A stretch of DNA of 64,000 nucleotides from Nocardia tengchongensis (GCF_018362975.1 NZ_CP074371.1:7688001-7752000); one strand, 5' to 3'. Shown: positions 43,509-54,549, counted from the first letter of the stretch. Notes: generated by a model not told the origin, from the letters alone. Numbers and translations: made by a program.

Positions 43509-46500
43509 CTACCGGCAGGCCGGTCCCTTCGGTACCGCCACATAGACGGCGTCCGAGCCCAGGCGCGCCTGCTGCGACAGCAGCATGTCGGCCTCGAGCT
43601 GACGCGACTGCTTGGCGGGGGTGCCGTCGCCGCCGAGGCGACGGTCGGCGGGCCGCTCGTACATCGGAGCGCCGCCGCACATGGCCTCGGCGAACCGCTG
43701 CCGGCCGGCCAGCTGCCGCTCCTGCGCCTTGCGCTGGTACGACTCTCGCGCCTCGGCGTCCGCGATGGCCTCCACGAAGGCCTGCGGGTGCACGATGGCG
43801 ACCAGGCCGGACACGTGCCCGAAGCCGAGCGAGGTGACCAGACCGGCCTTGAGCGGGAAGCGATCTCCCACGGTCAGCGCCTCGCGCAGCCACACCAGGT
43901 GCGGGTACTGGGCCATCTTCTCGTCCACGCAGTCGAGGCTGCGGTTGGGCGGGATGACGCCCTGCTCGAGCACCTGGCACAGGCCTATCATCTGGAACGC
44001 CGCCGCGCCGCCCTTCGCGTGACCGGTGAGGGTCTTCTGCGAAACCACGAACAGCGGAGCGCCTTCCGAACGACCGATCGCCGCGGCCAGCCGCTCGTGC
44101 AGCTCGGACTCGTTGGGATCGTTGGCGGCGGTGGAGGTGTCGTGCTTGGAGACGACCGCGATCTCGTCCGGGCTGACACCGAGCTTGGCGAGTTCCTTGG
44201 CCAGCTTGGACTCCGGCCCGCCGCGACCCGCGCCCAGGGCGCCCAGGCCCGGAGCCGGGATCGAGGTGTGCACGCCGTCGGCGAAGGACTGCGCGAACGC
44301 GACCACACCGAGCACCGGCAGGCCCATTTCCAGGGCCACCGAGCCGCGGGCCAGCAACACCGTTCCGCCACCCTGCGATTCGACGAAGCCGCCGCGGCGG
44401 CGGTCGTTGGCGCGGGAGAAGTAGCGGTCGCTGATGCCCTTGGCGGACATGGCCGCCGAGTCCGCGGTGGCGGACATGTTGCCGAAGCCCACGATGCCCT
44501 CGATGCCGAGGTCGTCGTAGCCGCCGGCCACCACCAGGTCGGCCTTGCCCAGCTTGATCTTGTCCACGCCCTCCTCGACGGAGACCGCCGCGGTCGCGCA
44601 GGCCGCGACCGGGTGGATCATGCCGCCGTAGGAGCCGACGTAGCTCTGCACCACGTGCGCCAGCGCGACGTTGGGCAGCGCCTCCTGCAGGATGTCGTTG
44701 GCGTGCGGCTCACCGAGCAGGTTGTCGATGTAGAGCGAGCGCATCGACGACATGCCGCCCATACCGGTGCCCTGGGTGTTGGCCACCATGGCCGGGTGCA
44801 CCCAGCTCATCAGTTCGGCGGGGCTGAAGCCGGAGCTCAGGAACGCGTCCACGGTGCAGACGATGTTCCACAGCGCCACCCGGTCGACCGAGCTCACCAT
44901 GTCGGCGGAGATGCCCCACTTGGTGGGGTCCCAGCCGGTGGGGATCTGGCCGCCGACGGTGCGGGTCAGCTTGGCCTTGCGGGGCACGCGAATCTCGGTG
45001 CCCGCCTTGCGGGTCACCTGCCAGTCGCCGGTACCGGAGACCGGGGTGACCACCGTCTGCTCCGGGTTGGCGGCGAAGAAGGCGCGCGCCTCGGCCTCGC
45101 TGTTGACCACGAAGGACAGGTCCTTGTCCAGGAACACCGAGGTGAGCAGCGGAGCCGCGTTCTCGATCATGGCGCCGTCGTCGCCGTAGCGGCGCACGCC
45201 GCAGCGCTCCACCACGGTGTCGTGGTAGCGGTCGGCGAGCTCGGATTCCTCGACGTAGTCACCGGATTCGGTGTCGTACCAGCCCGGCTTGGGGTCGTTC
45301 TCCCATGTCACCAGACCGGTGGTCCACGCCAGCTCCAGCACGCCCGCGGCGGAGAGCTGGTCGGAGACCTCCATCTCGAAGCGGGTGCGCGCGGAACCGT
45401 AGGGGCCGAGCTCGCCGGCGCCGACGATGACGACCATGTCGTCGAGATCGGCGGTGACCGAACCCCATTCGGGGGTGGGCAGCTTGGAGCTCAGGGTCGG
45501 CGGGGCGGGCAGGGCCGAAATGGTCACACCGTCAGCGTCTTCCGACTCCGCGGCCGCGGCCTCGGCTTGCTCGCGCGCCTCCTTGGCGAGGGCGGGCAGA
45601 TCCAGCTTGGCCCCGGCCAGACCACCGGTGAGGTCGATCTGCTGCGGTCCGGCCGCGGTCACCACACGAGCCCGCGAGGTGCACCACTTGAGCAGCTCGT
45701 CGGCCATCTGCAGCGTGGACCAGGTGTGCACGCCGGCCTTCTCGACGGCCTCGACCAGCGGGTCGTTGCCACCCATCAGGCCGGTGCCGCGCACCCAGCC
45801 GATCAGCGCGTGCACCAGGGTGACCCGCTCCGACCAGGACGTCTCCGCGCGCCACTTGGCGACGATGGCGTCCAGGGCGGCCTTGGACTCGCCGTATGCG
45901 CCGTCCCCGCCGAACATGCCGCGGTTGGGCGAACCCGGCAGCACCACATGCAGTTTCGCGTCCACGTCGTGGTCGGCGCCGATCGCGGACAGGCCGCCGA
46001 TCAGCCGCTCGACCGACCACAGCAGCACCCGCATCTCCATTTCGGCGCGGGCGCCGGCGTCGGAGAGGTCACCGGCCACCCGGGGCGCGGCGAAGGGCAG
46101 CAGCAGGGTGGGGGTCATCGCCTCCTTGACGAGGATCTTCGCGCCACCGGCATTGTCGACCTGCTCGTTGCCGACCCAGTCGATCAGCGCGTCGATGTCG
46201 GTGTAGGAGGCCATGTTCGCCGGCACCACCCACAGCGCGGCGCCCTTGCGGGCGTTGTCGCGGTAGAGCTGCTTGTAGAAGCTCAGGCGGTCGTCGTCCA
46301 GCTTGGAGGTGGTGACCACGACGGTCGCGCCACCCGCGAGCAGCCGGCCGGTGGCCGCCGCCGCGATGGAACCCTTGCTGGCGCCGGTGATCACGGCGAT
46401 GTCGGAGGACCAGACGCCCGGCTCGTCGGAGCCGATCGCGGCCTCGGCGATGGCGCCGTAGACGCCCGCCAGCACCGAGCGGGCTTCCTTCATGGCGCGG

Positions 46501-49500
46501 TTGCGCCACCAGGAGGCCTGCGCCGCAACGGCTTCACCGGCGCCGTAGTAGCCGTCCACCGCGGGCTCGGCCGGCAGCGAGCCGTCGTTGCCGAACCACA
46601 GGCGGGCCAGATCCTCACGGGCCGAGGCCCACCGGTCGTCGATGAGCACGGCCTTCTTGGCATCGAAGGCGGGCGCGACCAGACGCGGCCAGTCCGAACC
46701 CAATTCGGCCGAGACCAGATCCACCAGGGTGTCGGTGGTGACCTCCGGCGCGGACGCCTGCTCGGCGTGGCCGAGGGACTCCAGGATCACCCGGGCGGCC
46801 TGCGCCAGCACGCCGTCGCGGCCGGTGATCTGCTCGGTGAACTCGCCCAGCGCGGCCGCGTCGACGGTGGCGCCGCCGGCGCCACCACCCGCGGACGGCA
46901 TGGAGACCGCGACTCCGCGGCGCGCGGCCACGGACTGCACGGCGGCGTCGATGGCGGCGTCCACGGACGCGGCGTCGGACAGCCCGCCCGAGACCAGGCC
47001 ACCCAGGTCGCCACCGCGCACCGACTGGCCTTCACGGGTGCCGAGGGAAACCTCGGCGGTGACGTGGCTGGCCCAGCCGTCGCCCAGACCCCAGGTCTTC
47101 TTGACGCGATCGGCGATGGCCGCCGGACGCTTGCCGGAGGGGCCGAACACCTTGCGCAGGTGGTCGCCGATGGAATCGGAAAGCACCGAACCGAACGGCT
47201 TGTAGGTGCGGGCCAGCCGGTCGACGGTGTTGGACAGCGCGCCCATGTCGGCGTCGGCGGCGCCGTCGATGGCGCCGAGCGAGAGCTCCGCGCCGAGGTC
47301 GACGAGCAGCTGGTTGCGGCGCGAGGACACGCCGTCGCACAGGCCCTCGATGGTGTCGACCGGGCCGATCTGGTCCATGCGCAGCTTGGTCCACAGCGCG
47401 ATCAGCACGCGGGTGGCGTCGGCCGCGGAGAACGCGATGTCGTCCGGGGTCGGGCCGCCGGTCGGCACGGCCACGGGGGCCGGGGCGGCGGCAGCGGCGG
47501 GCGCCGGTGCGGCGGAAGCGGTCTCGGCCGGGGTCTCCTCCGGCTCCTCCACCGGCGCGGGGTCGGTGTCGGTCGAGTAGACGACGCCGCGCTCGCGCTC
47601 GATGTTGACGACCTCGACCACGGCGTTGCCGAACTGCGGCAGCTTCAGCGTGTTGGAGGCCAGGTTCGCGACGGTCGGCGTTGCGGCCAAACCGATCTCG
47701 ACGAACCGCTCCACACCCACGCCACCGTGCTCGACATCGGTGAACAGCAGGTCCTGGGTCTCGATCCAGCGCACCGGGCTGGCGAACTGCCAGGCCAGCA
47801 GCTCGACCAGGACCACGCGGCACAGCTCGACCGGGTTGGCGGTCCACTCGTCCCAGTTGGCCAGCACCTCGGCCAGCGGCTCGGACGGCACCAGATCCGC
47901 GATCTCCTGGACGAATTCGCGCTCCAGGTTGAACGGCTTGGGCACCAGGTTCGGAATGTAGCGGCCGATCAGCAGTTCCGGCTGCAGGTCCGCGGGCAGC
48001 AGATCCAGCAGCTTGGTGCGGAACTCCGGCACGCCGGCGCGCAGCACGGTGGAGTGGAACGGCACGTCGATGCCCGGGATGAGCACGAACGCGCGCTTGC
48101 CACCGGTCTCGGCCCGGAGCCGCTCGATCTCGTCCTCGAGCGCCTCCATGCCCTTCACCGTGCCCGCGATGGCGTACTGCGCGCCCCGCAGGTTCAGGTT
48201 CACGACCTCGAGGAACTCTCCGGCCTGCTCGCCGAGGCCCTTGACCCAGCCGATGACCTCGTCGTCGGCGATGCCGATCTGCGAGGGACGGATGGCGGCC
48301 ATGCGGTAGTCGCTGCGGCCCTGGGCATCCCGGGGCACCAGCTCGTGCATGGCCGAACCGCGCTGGAACACGACCTCCAGCACCGCGTTCAGCGGCAGCA
48401 CGCCCGCCGCGGCGGCGAGTGCGTTGTACTCACCGACGGAGTGGCCGGCCAGCATCGCGCCCTCGATGAAGGCGCCCGCCTCGCGCAGCTCCGCGACCTG
48501 GGCCACGCCGAGGGTGGCCATGGCCACCTGGGTGAACTGGGTCAGGTGCAGCACACCCTGCGGGTGACGGTATTCGACGCCGCGCGCCTTGAGGTAGGTC
48601 GGGTTGTCGCGCACCACAGCCAGAATCGAGAAGCCCAGGGCCTCGCGGGTGTGCTTGTCGGCGCGGTCCCAGATCTCCTTGGCGGCCTTGGACCGGGTGC
48701 GTGCGTCCAGGCCCATCCCCTTGGCCTGAATGCCCTGTCCCGGGAAGGCGTAGACCGTCTTCGGCGGCGCGATGCGGCCGGTGGCGGTCATCACCAGGTT
48801 GCCGTCGATGCGGCAGGAGACCTCGACGATCTCCGAACCGTGGTCCACCGCAACGCGTTCCACGCGCACGTCGATCTGTGCGCCGAGCCGGACCATGCCC
48901 AGGAAGCGGGTGGTCCAGGCGGTGATGGTGCGCGGCGGCACCTTGTCGCCCAGGTCGATGGCCGAGACCGCGTGCTGGGCGGCGGCCGAGAGCCACATGC
49001 CGTGCACGATCGGGCTGCCCAGACCGGCCAGCTTGGCGGCGTTCTCGGAGGTGTGGATCGGGTTGAAGTCACCCGACACCTGCGCGAAGGCGCCCATGGC
49101 GCGCGGAGCTACCAGGGCCACATCGCGGCGGCGGCGACGCGGGGTGTCGGTGGCGTCGTCCGACAGCGAGCCGGCGGCGCGCGGCGGGTCGGACAGTTCG
49201 GCCTGGCCGGTGCGGCCGCGAATGGCGAAGCGCTCCACCAGTTTCGCGACGGCCGGGGTCTCCAGGCCGTGGTCGCGCATGACGCCGACGGTGACCTTGA
49301 CCTCGACGACGCGGCCCAGGTCGGTGTCGAGCACCTCGGCGGATTCGGCGCGCACGGCCAGCACGGCGTGCGCGGCGGGCAGCTCACCCAGCAGCTCGAT
49401 CTGGTGATCGAGGTGCACCAGGTCCAGCATGCCCTCGATGACGCTCTGCGCGTCCGCGGTGCGGGTCGCGCCCAGGACCGCGAAAACGGCGGGCCAGCAA

Positions 49501-52500
49501 GCACCCACGAGCACGTCGGGGGCGGTGCGGCCGAGGGTGGACAGGTGGTCGGGCAGACCCGAGCCGGTGACACCGGCGTGGTCGGCGATCAGGTCCGGGC
49601 TCCAGGCCAGGTTGACGTGCGCGACCTGCACGCCGTCGACGGTCTTGACCTCGGGCAGCGACTGGCCCGCGGCGACCGCGAGCAGCGCCGACATGGCGGC
49701 GTCGGCGTCGTCCTCGGTGATGACCGGCGCGCCACCGTTGTACACCGAGACCGGGATGGTCATGCGGATGCGGACGGCGTCCTGGCCGAGCAGCGGGACG
49801 GCCAATTCCACATAGGCGGAATCGTTGTCGGGACCCTCGGTGGCGGACAGGGTGGCGCCGGTGCGCGGGTGCTTGGCGCCCTTGCCGTTCATAATCCACT
49901 CGTCCACGTCGCCGAGGCGGTGGACCGGGTTGACGGTGGTGCGGCCGGCCCACTGCACATCCGGTGCGGCCAGCACGATGTCGAGCAGCCCGCCCGCGAC
50001 CTCGGTGCGGCGGCGGCCGTCCACGGCGGCCGGGACGACGCCCGCGCGCACCAGGGCGAACGCGGTGTCCTGCTCGAAGCGGTCGAGGAGTTCACCGACC
50101 GGCTCGTCCACGCGGGTGATGCCCGCGACGGCGACGGTGCCGGGGATGACGCAGACCTGGTCGGCGGTGTAGCGCGGATCGTGGGCCTGCCACAGCGAAT
50201 CCGAACGCCACCAGCGGCGCACGTCCTGGTCGACGACCGGGACGAAGTTGACCGGCTTGCCGGGGATCTTGCACAGCGACACGAAGAACGGCACGTCGGC
50301 CGGGTGCAGCACGGTGTCGGCGGCAGCCGGGTATTCGGCCTTCAGGGTGCAGATGGCCTGCACCGGGGTCTCGAAGGCGGAGTCGTCGCCGAACAGGGTG
50401 GCGATCTCGCCGCGGTCGGCCGGGTTGAGACGGGATTCGGTGCGGCGCACCATCTCCGCGAACCGGTCGCGCCAGGTGACGTCCAGCCACACCGAGCGGG
50501 TGGCGTCGGCGATGGCGTCGGCGAAGTCGCCGCCGCAGTCGAAGTCCTTGCGGCGGTCCAGGCCGACCGCGAGCTCGACGTAGCGCTCCAGCCACTCCAG
50601 GTAGGTCATGGTGGCGACGTCGCCGAAGTACGGCTTGGCGGTGCCGTCGAGCGCCTCGATGATCTCGGCGCGGCGCGCGGCGACGGCGTCGGCGTCACCG
50701 GCGACCTCGTCGAGCAGACGGCCGGTGCGGGAGGCGGCGTTGTCGATCTCGTGGATGTCCGCGCCCAATTGGCTACGGCCGGAAGCCATGCCAGCGAGTG
50801 CCATGCCCGCGCCGACCCAGTCGGGGGTGCCGGGGGTGTCGACGAGCAGCTGCTTGACCTCGGGTGCGGTGGTGGCCTCGAGGGTCGCCATGGCGGCGGT
50901 GCCGACCAACACACCGTCGAGCGGCATGGCCGGGTAGCCGTGCTGCTGCGCCCATGCGCCGGTGAGGTATTCGGTGGCGCGCTCGGGGGTGCCGATGCCG
51001 CCGCCGACGCAGACGATCACATTGTCGCGGCCACGCAGCTCGGCGTAGGTCTCGAGCAGCAGGTCGTCGAGGTCTTCCCAGGAGTGGTGACCGCCGGCCT
51101 TGCCGCCCTCGATGTGCATGATGACCGGGTAGCCGGGGACCGCGTCGGCGATGCGCAGCACGGCGCGGATCTGCGCGACGGTGCCGGGCTTGAACGCCAC
51201 GTGGGTGATGCCGACCTCGGACAGTTCCTCGATCAGGCCCACGGCCTCTTCGAGTTCCGGGATGCCGGCGGTGACGATGACGCCGTCCAGGGGCGCGCCC
51301 GCGGTGCGGGCCTTCTGCACGATGCGCTTGCCGCCCAGCTGCAGCTTCCACAGGTACGGGTCCAGGAACAGCGAGTTGAACTGCACCGCGCGACCGGGCT
51401 GCAGCAGCGTCTTGAGCTCCTCGACGCGGTCGGCGAAGATCTGCTCGGTAACCTGACCGCCACCCGCCAGCTCGGCCCAGTGGCCGGCATTGGCCGCGGC
51501 CGCAACGATTTTCGCGTCGACCGTGGTGGGGGTCATGCCCGCCAGCAGGATCGGCGAACGGCCGGTGAGGCGGGTGAAGGAGGTCTCCACCACGACGCGG
51601 CCGTTGGGCAGGCGGATCGGCTTGGGCGCGAATTCGGTCCAGGCCGCGGAGACCTCGGGGGCCGCGCCGGGGGTGAACAGGCTGCGCTGGCCCGGGCGGG
51701 TGGAGGCGGCGAGCACGCCGACGCCGGTGCCCTTGAGCGAACCGGCGGTGAGGCGGGTCAGCAGGTCGCCGGGACCGAGGTCCAGGATCCACTGCGCGCC
51801 CTTGGCGACGGTGTCGTCGACGATGCCGACCCAGTCGATCGGGTCGACGAGCACTTCCTGGGTGAGGGAGGCGGCCAGTTCGGCGTCCAGGCCGCACTGC
51901 TGGGCCCAGCCCTTGACCAGGTCGACGGTCTCCGACAGCGCCGGGTGGTGGAAGGCCACCTCGACCGATATGTCTTCGAAGACGGGGGCGAAGACCGCGC
52001 CGCCACGCTTCTTGGCGTCGCGTTCGGCGGCCTGCTCGGCATTGATCTCGGCGGCGCGCTGACGGACCCGGTCCAGCTGGGCGACCGGGCCGCTGAGCAC
52101 CGCGCGGCGGCGGCCGTTGCGGATGGACAGCACGGCGGCCTTCTCCGGCGCGACACCGGCCATCACCTCGGCGACAACGGCTTTCAGGGCGTCGGGGTCG
52201 ACATTGGAGACGGCGACCATCGGGGACTTCTCGCCGATCGGCAGCAGGCCGCGGCGGCGGGCGACGAGTCCGGCTGCGGCGCCGATCAACTGGGCGATGG
52301 CCAGCAGTTCGGCGTCACGCTGTCCGTGGGCCTCGGCGGCGGTGGCGGCCAGGCGGCCCTGCGAGTGGCCGATGACTGCGGCGGGCGCCTGCGCGACGAT
52401 GTCGAGGCCCTGCAGGCGCAGCGCGCGCAGCGCGGCGATCTGGGTCAGGAACACACCCGGCATGGAGACGGCGGCGGAGCGCAACACCTGCGCTGACGGC

Positions 52501-52841
52501 GCTCCCGAGACCTCCCCCTGCTCCGGGTCGGCAATCTCTTCTTCCAGCATCCACGCGACGGGGTCGAAGCCGACCGGCCGGACCACGAGCAGCTGCGCCG
52601 CAATCGGTTCCAGCGCCACGGCGGCCTCGTTGACCAGCACGGTCAGCTCGGGCTCGAGCGCGGAGTCGCGCCCGATCTCCTCGAGCTCGGTGAGCCACTG
52701 CGCGCCCTGGCCGCCGAAGGCGAGCGCGTACGGCGCGCCCCCCAGCAACCGGTCCAGCAGTGACGACCTGATCCCGCTCTCCCGTGACTTCCCCGCCGCC
52801 CTGGACTTCGATCCGGTCCCGGTGCTCTCGTTGATCGTCAA
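43509..52841 (-). CDS. fas: Type I fatty-acid synthase
   Basis: 3,110 residues, the full length of mycobacterial Fas. It makes C16-C24 acyl-CoAs in the cytosol and supplies the mycolic-acid elongation system. Order seen: acetyltransferase (GHSQG near 158), enoyl reductase (LLAGMTPTTVDAKI near 435), MaoC-like dehydratase (GDFNPIHTSE near 1257), malonyl/palmitoyl transferase (GHSVGEYNAL near 1467), ACP (DGVSSRRNQLL near 1838), ketoreductase (VITGASKGSI near 2150), ketosynthase (HPVAACATAA, Cys near 2747). There is no C-terminal pantetheinyl transferase; AcpS is separate. Start is TTG 52841 (MTINEST), with AAGGAAG upstream. The frame is unbroken. Confidence 0.97.
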   Translation of the reverse strand: MTINESTGTGSKSRAAGKSRESGIRSSLLDRLLGGAPYALAFGGQGAQWLTELEEIGRDSALEPELTVLVNEAAVALEPIAAQLLVVRPVGFDPVAWMLEEEIADPEQGEVSGAPSAQVLRSAAVSMPGVFLTQIAALRALRLQGLDIVAQAPAAVIGHSQGRLAATAAEAHGQRDAELLAIAQLIGAAAGLVARRRGLLPIGEKSPMVAVSNVDPDALKAVVAEVMAGVAPEKAAVLSIRNGRRRAVLSGPVAQLDRVRQRAAEINAEQAAERDAKKRGGAVFAPVFEDISVEVAFHHPALSETVDLVKGWAQQCGLDAELAASLTQEVLVDPIDWVGIVDDTVAKGAQWILDLGPGDLLTRLTAGSLKGTGVGVLAASTRPGQRSLFTPGAAPEVSAAWTEFAPKPIRLPNGRVVVETSFTRLTGRSPILLAGMTPTTVDAKIVAAAANAGHWAELAGGGQVTEQIFADRVEELKTLLQPGRAVQFNSLFLDPYLWKLQLGGKRIVQKARTAGAPLDGVIVTAGIPELEEAVGLIEELSEVGITHVAFKPGTVAQIRAVLRIADAVPGYPVIMHIEGGKAGGHHSWEDLDDLLLETYAELRGRDNVIVCVGGGIGTPERATEYLTGAWAQQHGYPAMPLDGVLVGTAAMATLEATTAPEVKQLLVDTPGTPDWVGAGMALAGMASGRSQLGADIHEIDNAASRTGRLLDEVAGDADAVAARRAEIIEALDGTAKPYFGDVATMTYLEWLERYVELAVGLDRRKDFDCGGDFADAIADATRSVWLDVTWRDRFAEMVRRTESRLNPADRGEIATLFGDDSAFETPVQAICTLKAEYPAAADTVLHPADVPFFVSLCKIPGKPVNFVPVVDQDVRRWWRSDSLWQAHDPRYTADQVCVIPGTVAVAGITRVDEPVGELLDRFEQDTAFALVRAGVVPAAVDGRRRTEVAGGLLDIVLAAPDVQWAGRTTVNPVHRLGDVDEWIMNGKGAKHPRTGATLSATEGPDNDSAYVELAVPLLGQDAVRIRMTIPVSVYNGGAPVITEDDADAAMSALLAVAAGQSLPEVKTVDGVQVAHVNLAWSPDLIADHAGVTGSGLPDHLSTLGRTAPDVLVGACWPAVFAVLGATRTADAQSVIEGMLDLVHLDHQIELLGELPAAHAVLAVRAESAEVLDTDLGRVVEVKVTVGVMRDHGLETPAVAKLVERFAIRGRTGQAELSDPPRAAGSLSDDATDTPRRRRRDVALVAPRAMGAFAQVSGDFNPIHTSENAAKLAGLGSPIVHGMWLSAAAQHAVSAIDLGDKVPPRTITAWTTRFLGMVRLGAQIDVRVERVAVDHGSEIVEVSCRIDGNLVMTATGRIAPPKTVYAFPGQGIQAKGMGLDARTRSKAAKEIWDRADKHTREALGFSILAVVRDNPTYLKARGVEYRHPQGVLHLTQFTQVAMATLGVAQVAELREAGAFIEGAMLAGHSVGEYNALAAAAGVLPLNAVLEVVFQRGSAMHELVPRDAQGRSDYRMAAIRPSQIGIADDEVIGWVKGLGEQAGEFLEVVNLNLRGAQYAIAGTVKGMEALEDEIERLRAETGGKRAFVLIPGIDVPFHSTVLRAGVPEFRTKLLDLLPADLQPELLIGRYIPNLVPKPFNLEREFVQEIADLVPSEPLAEVLANWDEWTANPVELCRVVLVELLAWQFASPVRWIETQDLLFTDVEHGGVGVERFVEIGLAATPTVANLASNTLKLPQFGNAVVEVVNIERERGVVYSTDTDPAPVEEPEETPAETASAAPAPAAAAAPAPVAVPTGGPTPDDIAFSAADATRVLIALWTKLRMDQIGPVDTIEGLCDGVSSRRNQLLVDLGAELSLGAIDGAADADMGALSNTVDRLARTYKPFGSVLSDSIGDHLRKVFGPSGKRPAAIADRVKKTWGLGDGWASHVTAEVSLGTREGQSVRGGDLGGLVSGGLSDAASVDAAIDAAVQSVAARRGVAVSMPSAGGGAGGATVDAAALGEFTEQITGRDGVLAQAARVILESLGHAEQASAPEVTTDTLVDLVSAELGSDWPRLVAPAFDAKKAVLIDDRWASAREDLARLWFGNDGSLPAEPAVDGYYGAGEAVAAQASWWRNRAMKEARSVLAGVYGAIAEAAIGSDEPGVWSSDIAVITGASKGSIAAAATGRLLAGGATVVVTTSKLDDDRLSFYKQLYRDNARKGAALWVVPANMASYTDIDALIDWVGNEQVDNAGGAKILVKEAMTPTLLLPFAAPRVAGDLSDAGARAEMEMRVLLWSVERLIGGLSAIGADHDVDAKLHVVLPGSPNRGMFGGDGAYGESKAALDAIVAKWRAETSWSERVTLVHALIGWVRGTGLMGGNDPLVEAVEKAGVHTWSTLQMADELLKWCTSRARVVTAAGPQQIDLTGGLAGAKLDLPALAKEAREQAEAAAAESEDADGVTISALPAPPTLSSKLPTPEWGSVTADLDDMVVIVGAGELGPYGSARTRFEMEVSDQLSAAGVLELAWTTGLVTWENDPKPGWYDTESGDYVEESELADRYHDTVVERCGVRRYGDDGAMIENAAPLLTSVFLDKDLSFVVNSEAEARAFFAANPEQTVVTPVSGTGDWQVTRKAGTEIRVPRKAKLTRTVGGQIPTGWDPTKWGISADMVSSVDRVALWNIVCTVDAFLSSGFSPAELMSWVHPAMVANTQGTGMGGMSSMRSLYIDNLLGEPHANDILQEALPNVALAHVVQSYVGSYGGMIHPVAACATAAVSVEEGVDKIKLGKADLVVAGGYDDLGIEGIVGFGNMSATADSAAMSAKGISDRYFSRANDRRRGGFVESQGGGTVLLARGSVALEMGLPVLGVVAFAQSFADGVHTSIPAPGLGALGAGRGGPESKLAKELAKLGVSPDEIAVVSKHDTSTAANDPNESELHERLAAAIGRSEGAPLFVVSQKTLTGHAKGGAAAFQMIGLCQVLEQGVIPPNRSLDCVDEKMAQYPHLVWLREALTVGDRFPLKAGLVTSLGFGHVSGLVAIVHPQAFVEAIADAEARESYQRKAQERQLAGRQRFAEAMCGGAPMYERPADRRLGGDGTPAKQSRQLEADMLLSQQARLGSDAVYVAVPKGPACR

Positions 52842-52956
52842 GACGTTCGACTTCCTTCTCCTGGCGGCCCGTCTCCACAGGACTGGACCGCGCTCACGGT
52901 GCGCAGGTATCCCTCCGGCCCGCAGGCCCTGGTAGACGCCGAGGATCGCACAAAAT

Positions 52957-53113
52957 CATGAGGATCTCCTCATGTTTGGCCGCTCACCAGGCGTTTACCG
53001 CCGAGTATTTATGTACGGACGTACCAGAATAATCCGAAACATGACTCTCCCTCATGTTTGAAGCCCCTGGTGAGCCCGGTTACGTCGGTGTAGGAAATGT
53101 GAGGCTCCCTCAC
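52957..53113. promoter_or_regulatory. Three palindromes in the fas promoter region
   Basis: CATGAGG-N4-CCTCATG (52957-52974), AAACATGA-N7-TCATGTTT (53037-53059) and GTGAGG-N3-CCTCAC (53099-53113) lie 116-272 bases upstream of the fas start. The first and third share the TGAGG/CCTCA core. In mycobacteria the TetR-type activator FasR binds inverted repeats in the fas-acpS promoter; these are candidate sites for its counterpart. Confidence 0.6.
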
Positions 53114-53230
53114 CTTGCCGTTTATCAAATCGTTATAACTGCAGGTGAGGTTACCGACCAGTACGAAACACGTGCCCAGTACTTCGCGATCCCTCCCGGA
53201 CCCGGTAAAGTTTGGACGGTCGTACCGTTA

Positions 53231-53315
53231 GCGCGAGTGGCGAAATTGGCATACGCGCCAGATTTAGGTTCTGGTGTCCTAGGACGTGCGGGTTCAAGTC
53301 CCGCCTCGCGCACCA
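53231..53315 (+). tRNA. tRNA-Leu (UAG)
   Basis: Acceptor stem GCGCGAG/CTCGCGC, anticodon arm CCAGA-TTTAGGT-TCTGG (anticodon TAG), a long class II variable arm, T arm with GGTTCAAGTCC, and an encoded CCA at 53313-53315. Confidence 0.97.
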
Positions 53316-53418
53316 TCGACAACGGGGCGGGCCGCCTACCTGCGGCCCGCCCCGAACTCGTCTCTGCGGGAGCCCGTTTCAGATCACCCGCAACATTCCA
53401 GCGATCTCGACGAAGCAG

Positions 53419-54549
53419 TCAGTCGAGGTAGCCCTGCAACGCCTGTGCGCGCGAGGGGTGGCGCAGCTTGGACATGGTCTTCGCCTCGATCTGGCGGATT
53501 CGCTCGCGGGTGACGCCGTAGACCTTGCCGATGTCGTCGAGGGTGCGGGGCTGGCCGTCGCCCAGGCCGTAGCGCAGGCGCATCACGCCGGCTTCGCGCG
53601 GGTTGAGGGTATCGAGCACCACATCCAATTGGCGCTGCAGCAGCATGAACGACACCGCGTTGATCGCGACGACGGCCTCGGTGTCCTCGATGAAGTCGCC
53701 GAGCTGGCTGTCGCCCTCGTCGCCGATGGTCTGGTCCAGGGAGATCGGTTCGCGCGCGTACTGCCGGATCTCGATGACCTTGGCGGGGGTCAGGTCCAGG
53801 TGCTCGGCGAGCTCTTCGGGGGTGGCCTCGCGGCCGAACTGCTGCAGCAGTTCCCGCTGCACGCGGCCGAGTTTGTTGACGATCTCCACCATGTGCACCG
53901 GGAGGCGGATGGTGCGGGACTGGTCGGCCATGGCGCGGCTGATCGCCTGCCGGATCCACCAGGTGGCGTAGGTCGAGAACTTGAATCCCTTGCGGTAGTC
54001 GAACTTTTCGACCGCGCGCACCAGGCCCAGGTTGCCTTCCTGGATCAGGTCGAGGAAGCCCATTCCGCGTCCGGTGTAGCGCTTGGCGATCGACACCACC
54101 AGGCGCAGATTCGCCTCGAGCAGATGGTTCTTGGCCCGGGCGCCGTCCTGGATCACCCAGGTCAGGTCGCGGCGCCGCGCGGCGGTGACGCCGGCCTCGG
54201 ATTCGAGCTCGATCCGCAGCTTCTCCACCGCGTACAGGCCGACCTCGATCCGGATCGCCAGATCGACCTCTTCTTCGGCCGACAGCAGCGGAACCCGTCC
54301 GATCTGCTTCAGGTACGCGCGGGTCGAGTCCCCGCTGGCCGTGAGCGCGGCTTCCTTGCGGGCCCGGCGCAGGGCCGGGGACTCTTCGTCGTCCCAGTCG
54401 GAACCGTCTCCGGCGTCACCTTGCGACGGCGGGTCAGCGGTCTCGTCGAACGCTGAATCGTCTTCCGGTACAGCGGGTTCGACGCCTGCCGGGTCGAGTT
54501 CGACCTCCGACGGAGGCTGGTCGGTCGTTTCGTCGGCGGAATTTGCCAC
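53419..54549 (-). CDS. Primary-type RNA polymerase sigma factor (sigma-70 group 1/2)
   Basis: 376 residues. After an acidic N-terminus of about 65 residues come region 1.2 ([20 protein letters not shown]), region 2 ([60 protein letters not shown]), region 3 ([20 protein letters not shown]) and region 4.2 ([20 protein letters not shown]). All promoter-recognition residues of housekeeping sigma factors are present. The length lies between mycobacterial SigA (about 530) and SigB (about 320), so either principal or SigB-like alternative is possible; the acidic N-terminus favours SigB-like or a short SigA. Confidence 0.93.
   Translation of the reverse strand: MANSADETTDQPPSEVELDPAGVEPAVPEDDSAFDETADPPSQGDAGDGSDWDDEESPALRRARKEAALTASGDSTRAYLKQIGRVPLLSAEEEVDLAIRIEVGLYAVEKLRIELESEAGVTAARRRDLTWVIQDGARAKNHLLEANLRLVVSIAKRYTGRGMGFLDLIQEGNLGLVRAVEKFDYRKGFKFSTYATWWIRQAISRAMADQSRTIRLPVHMVEIVNKLGRVQRELLQQFGREATPEELAEHLDLTPAKVIEIRQYAREPISLDQTIGDEGDSQLGDFIEDTEAVVAINAVSFMLLQRQLDVVLDTLNPREAGVMRLRYGLGDGQPRTLDDIGKVYGVTRERIRQIEAKTMSKLRHPSRAQALQGYLD

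Noticed and set aside
43446..52496. A 3,016-codon open frame on the plus strand opposite fas
   Set aside because: It mirrors the FAS gene codon by codon, an effect of G/C-rich third positions. Its product is Gly/Arg/His-rich with no domain, while the minus strand encodes every FAS domain.
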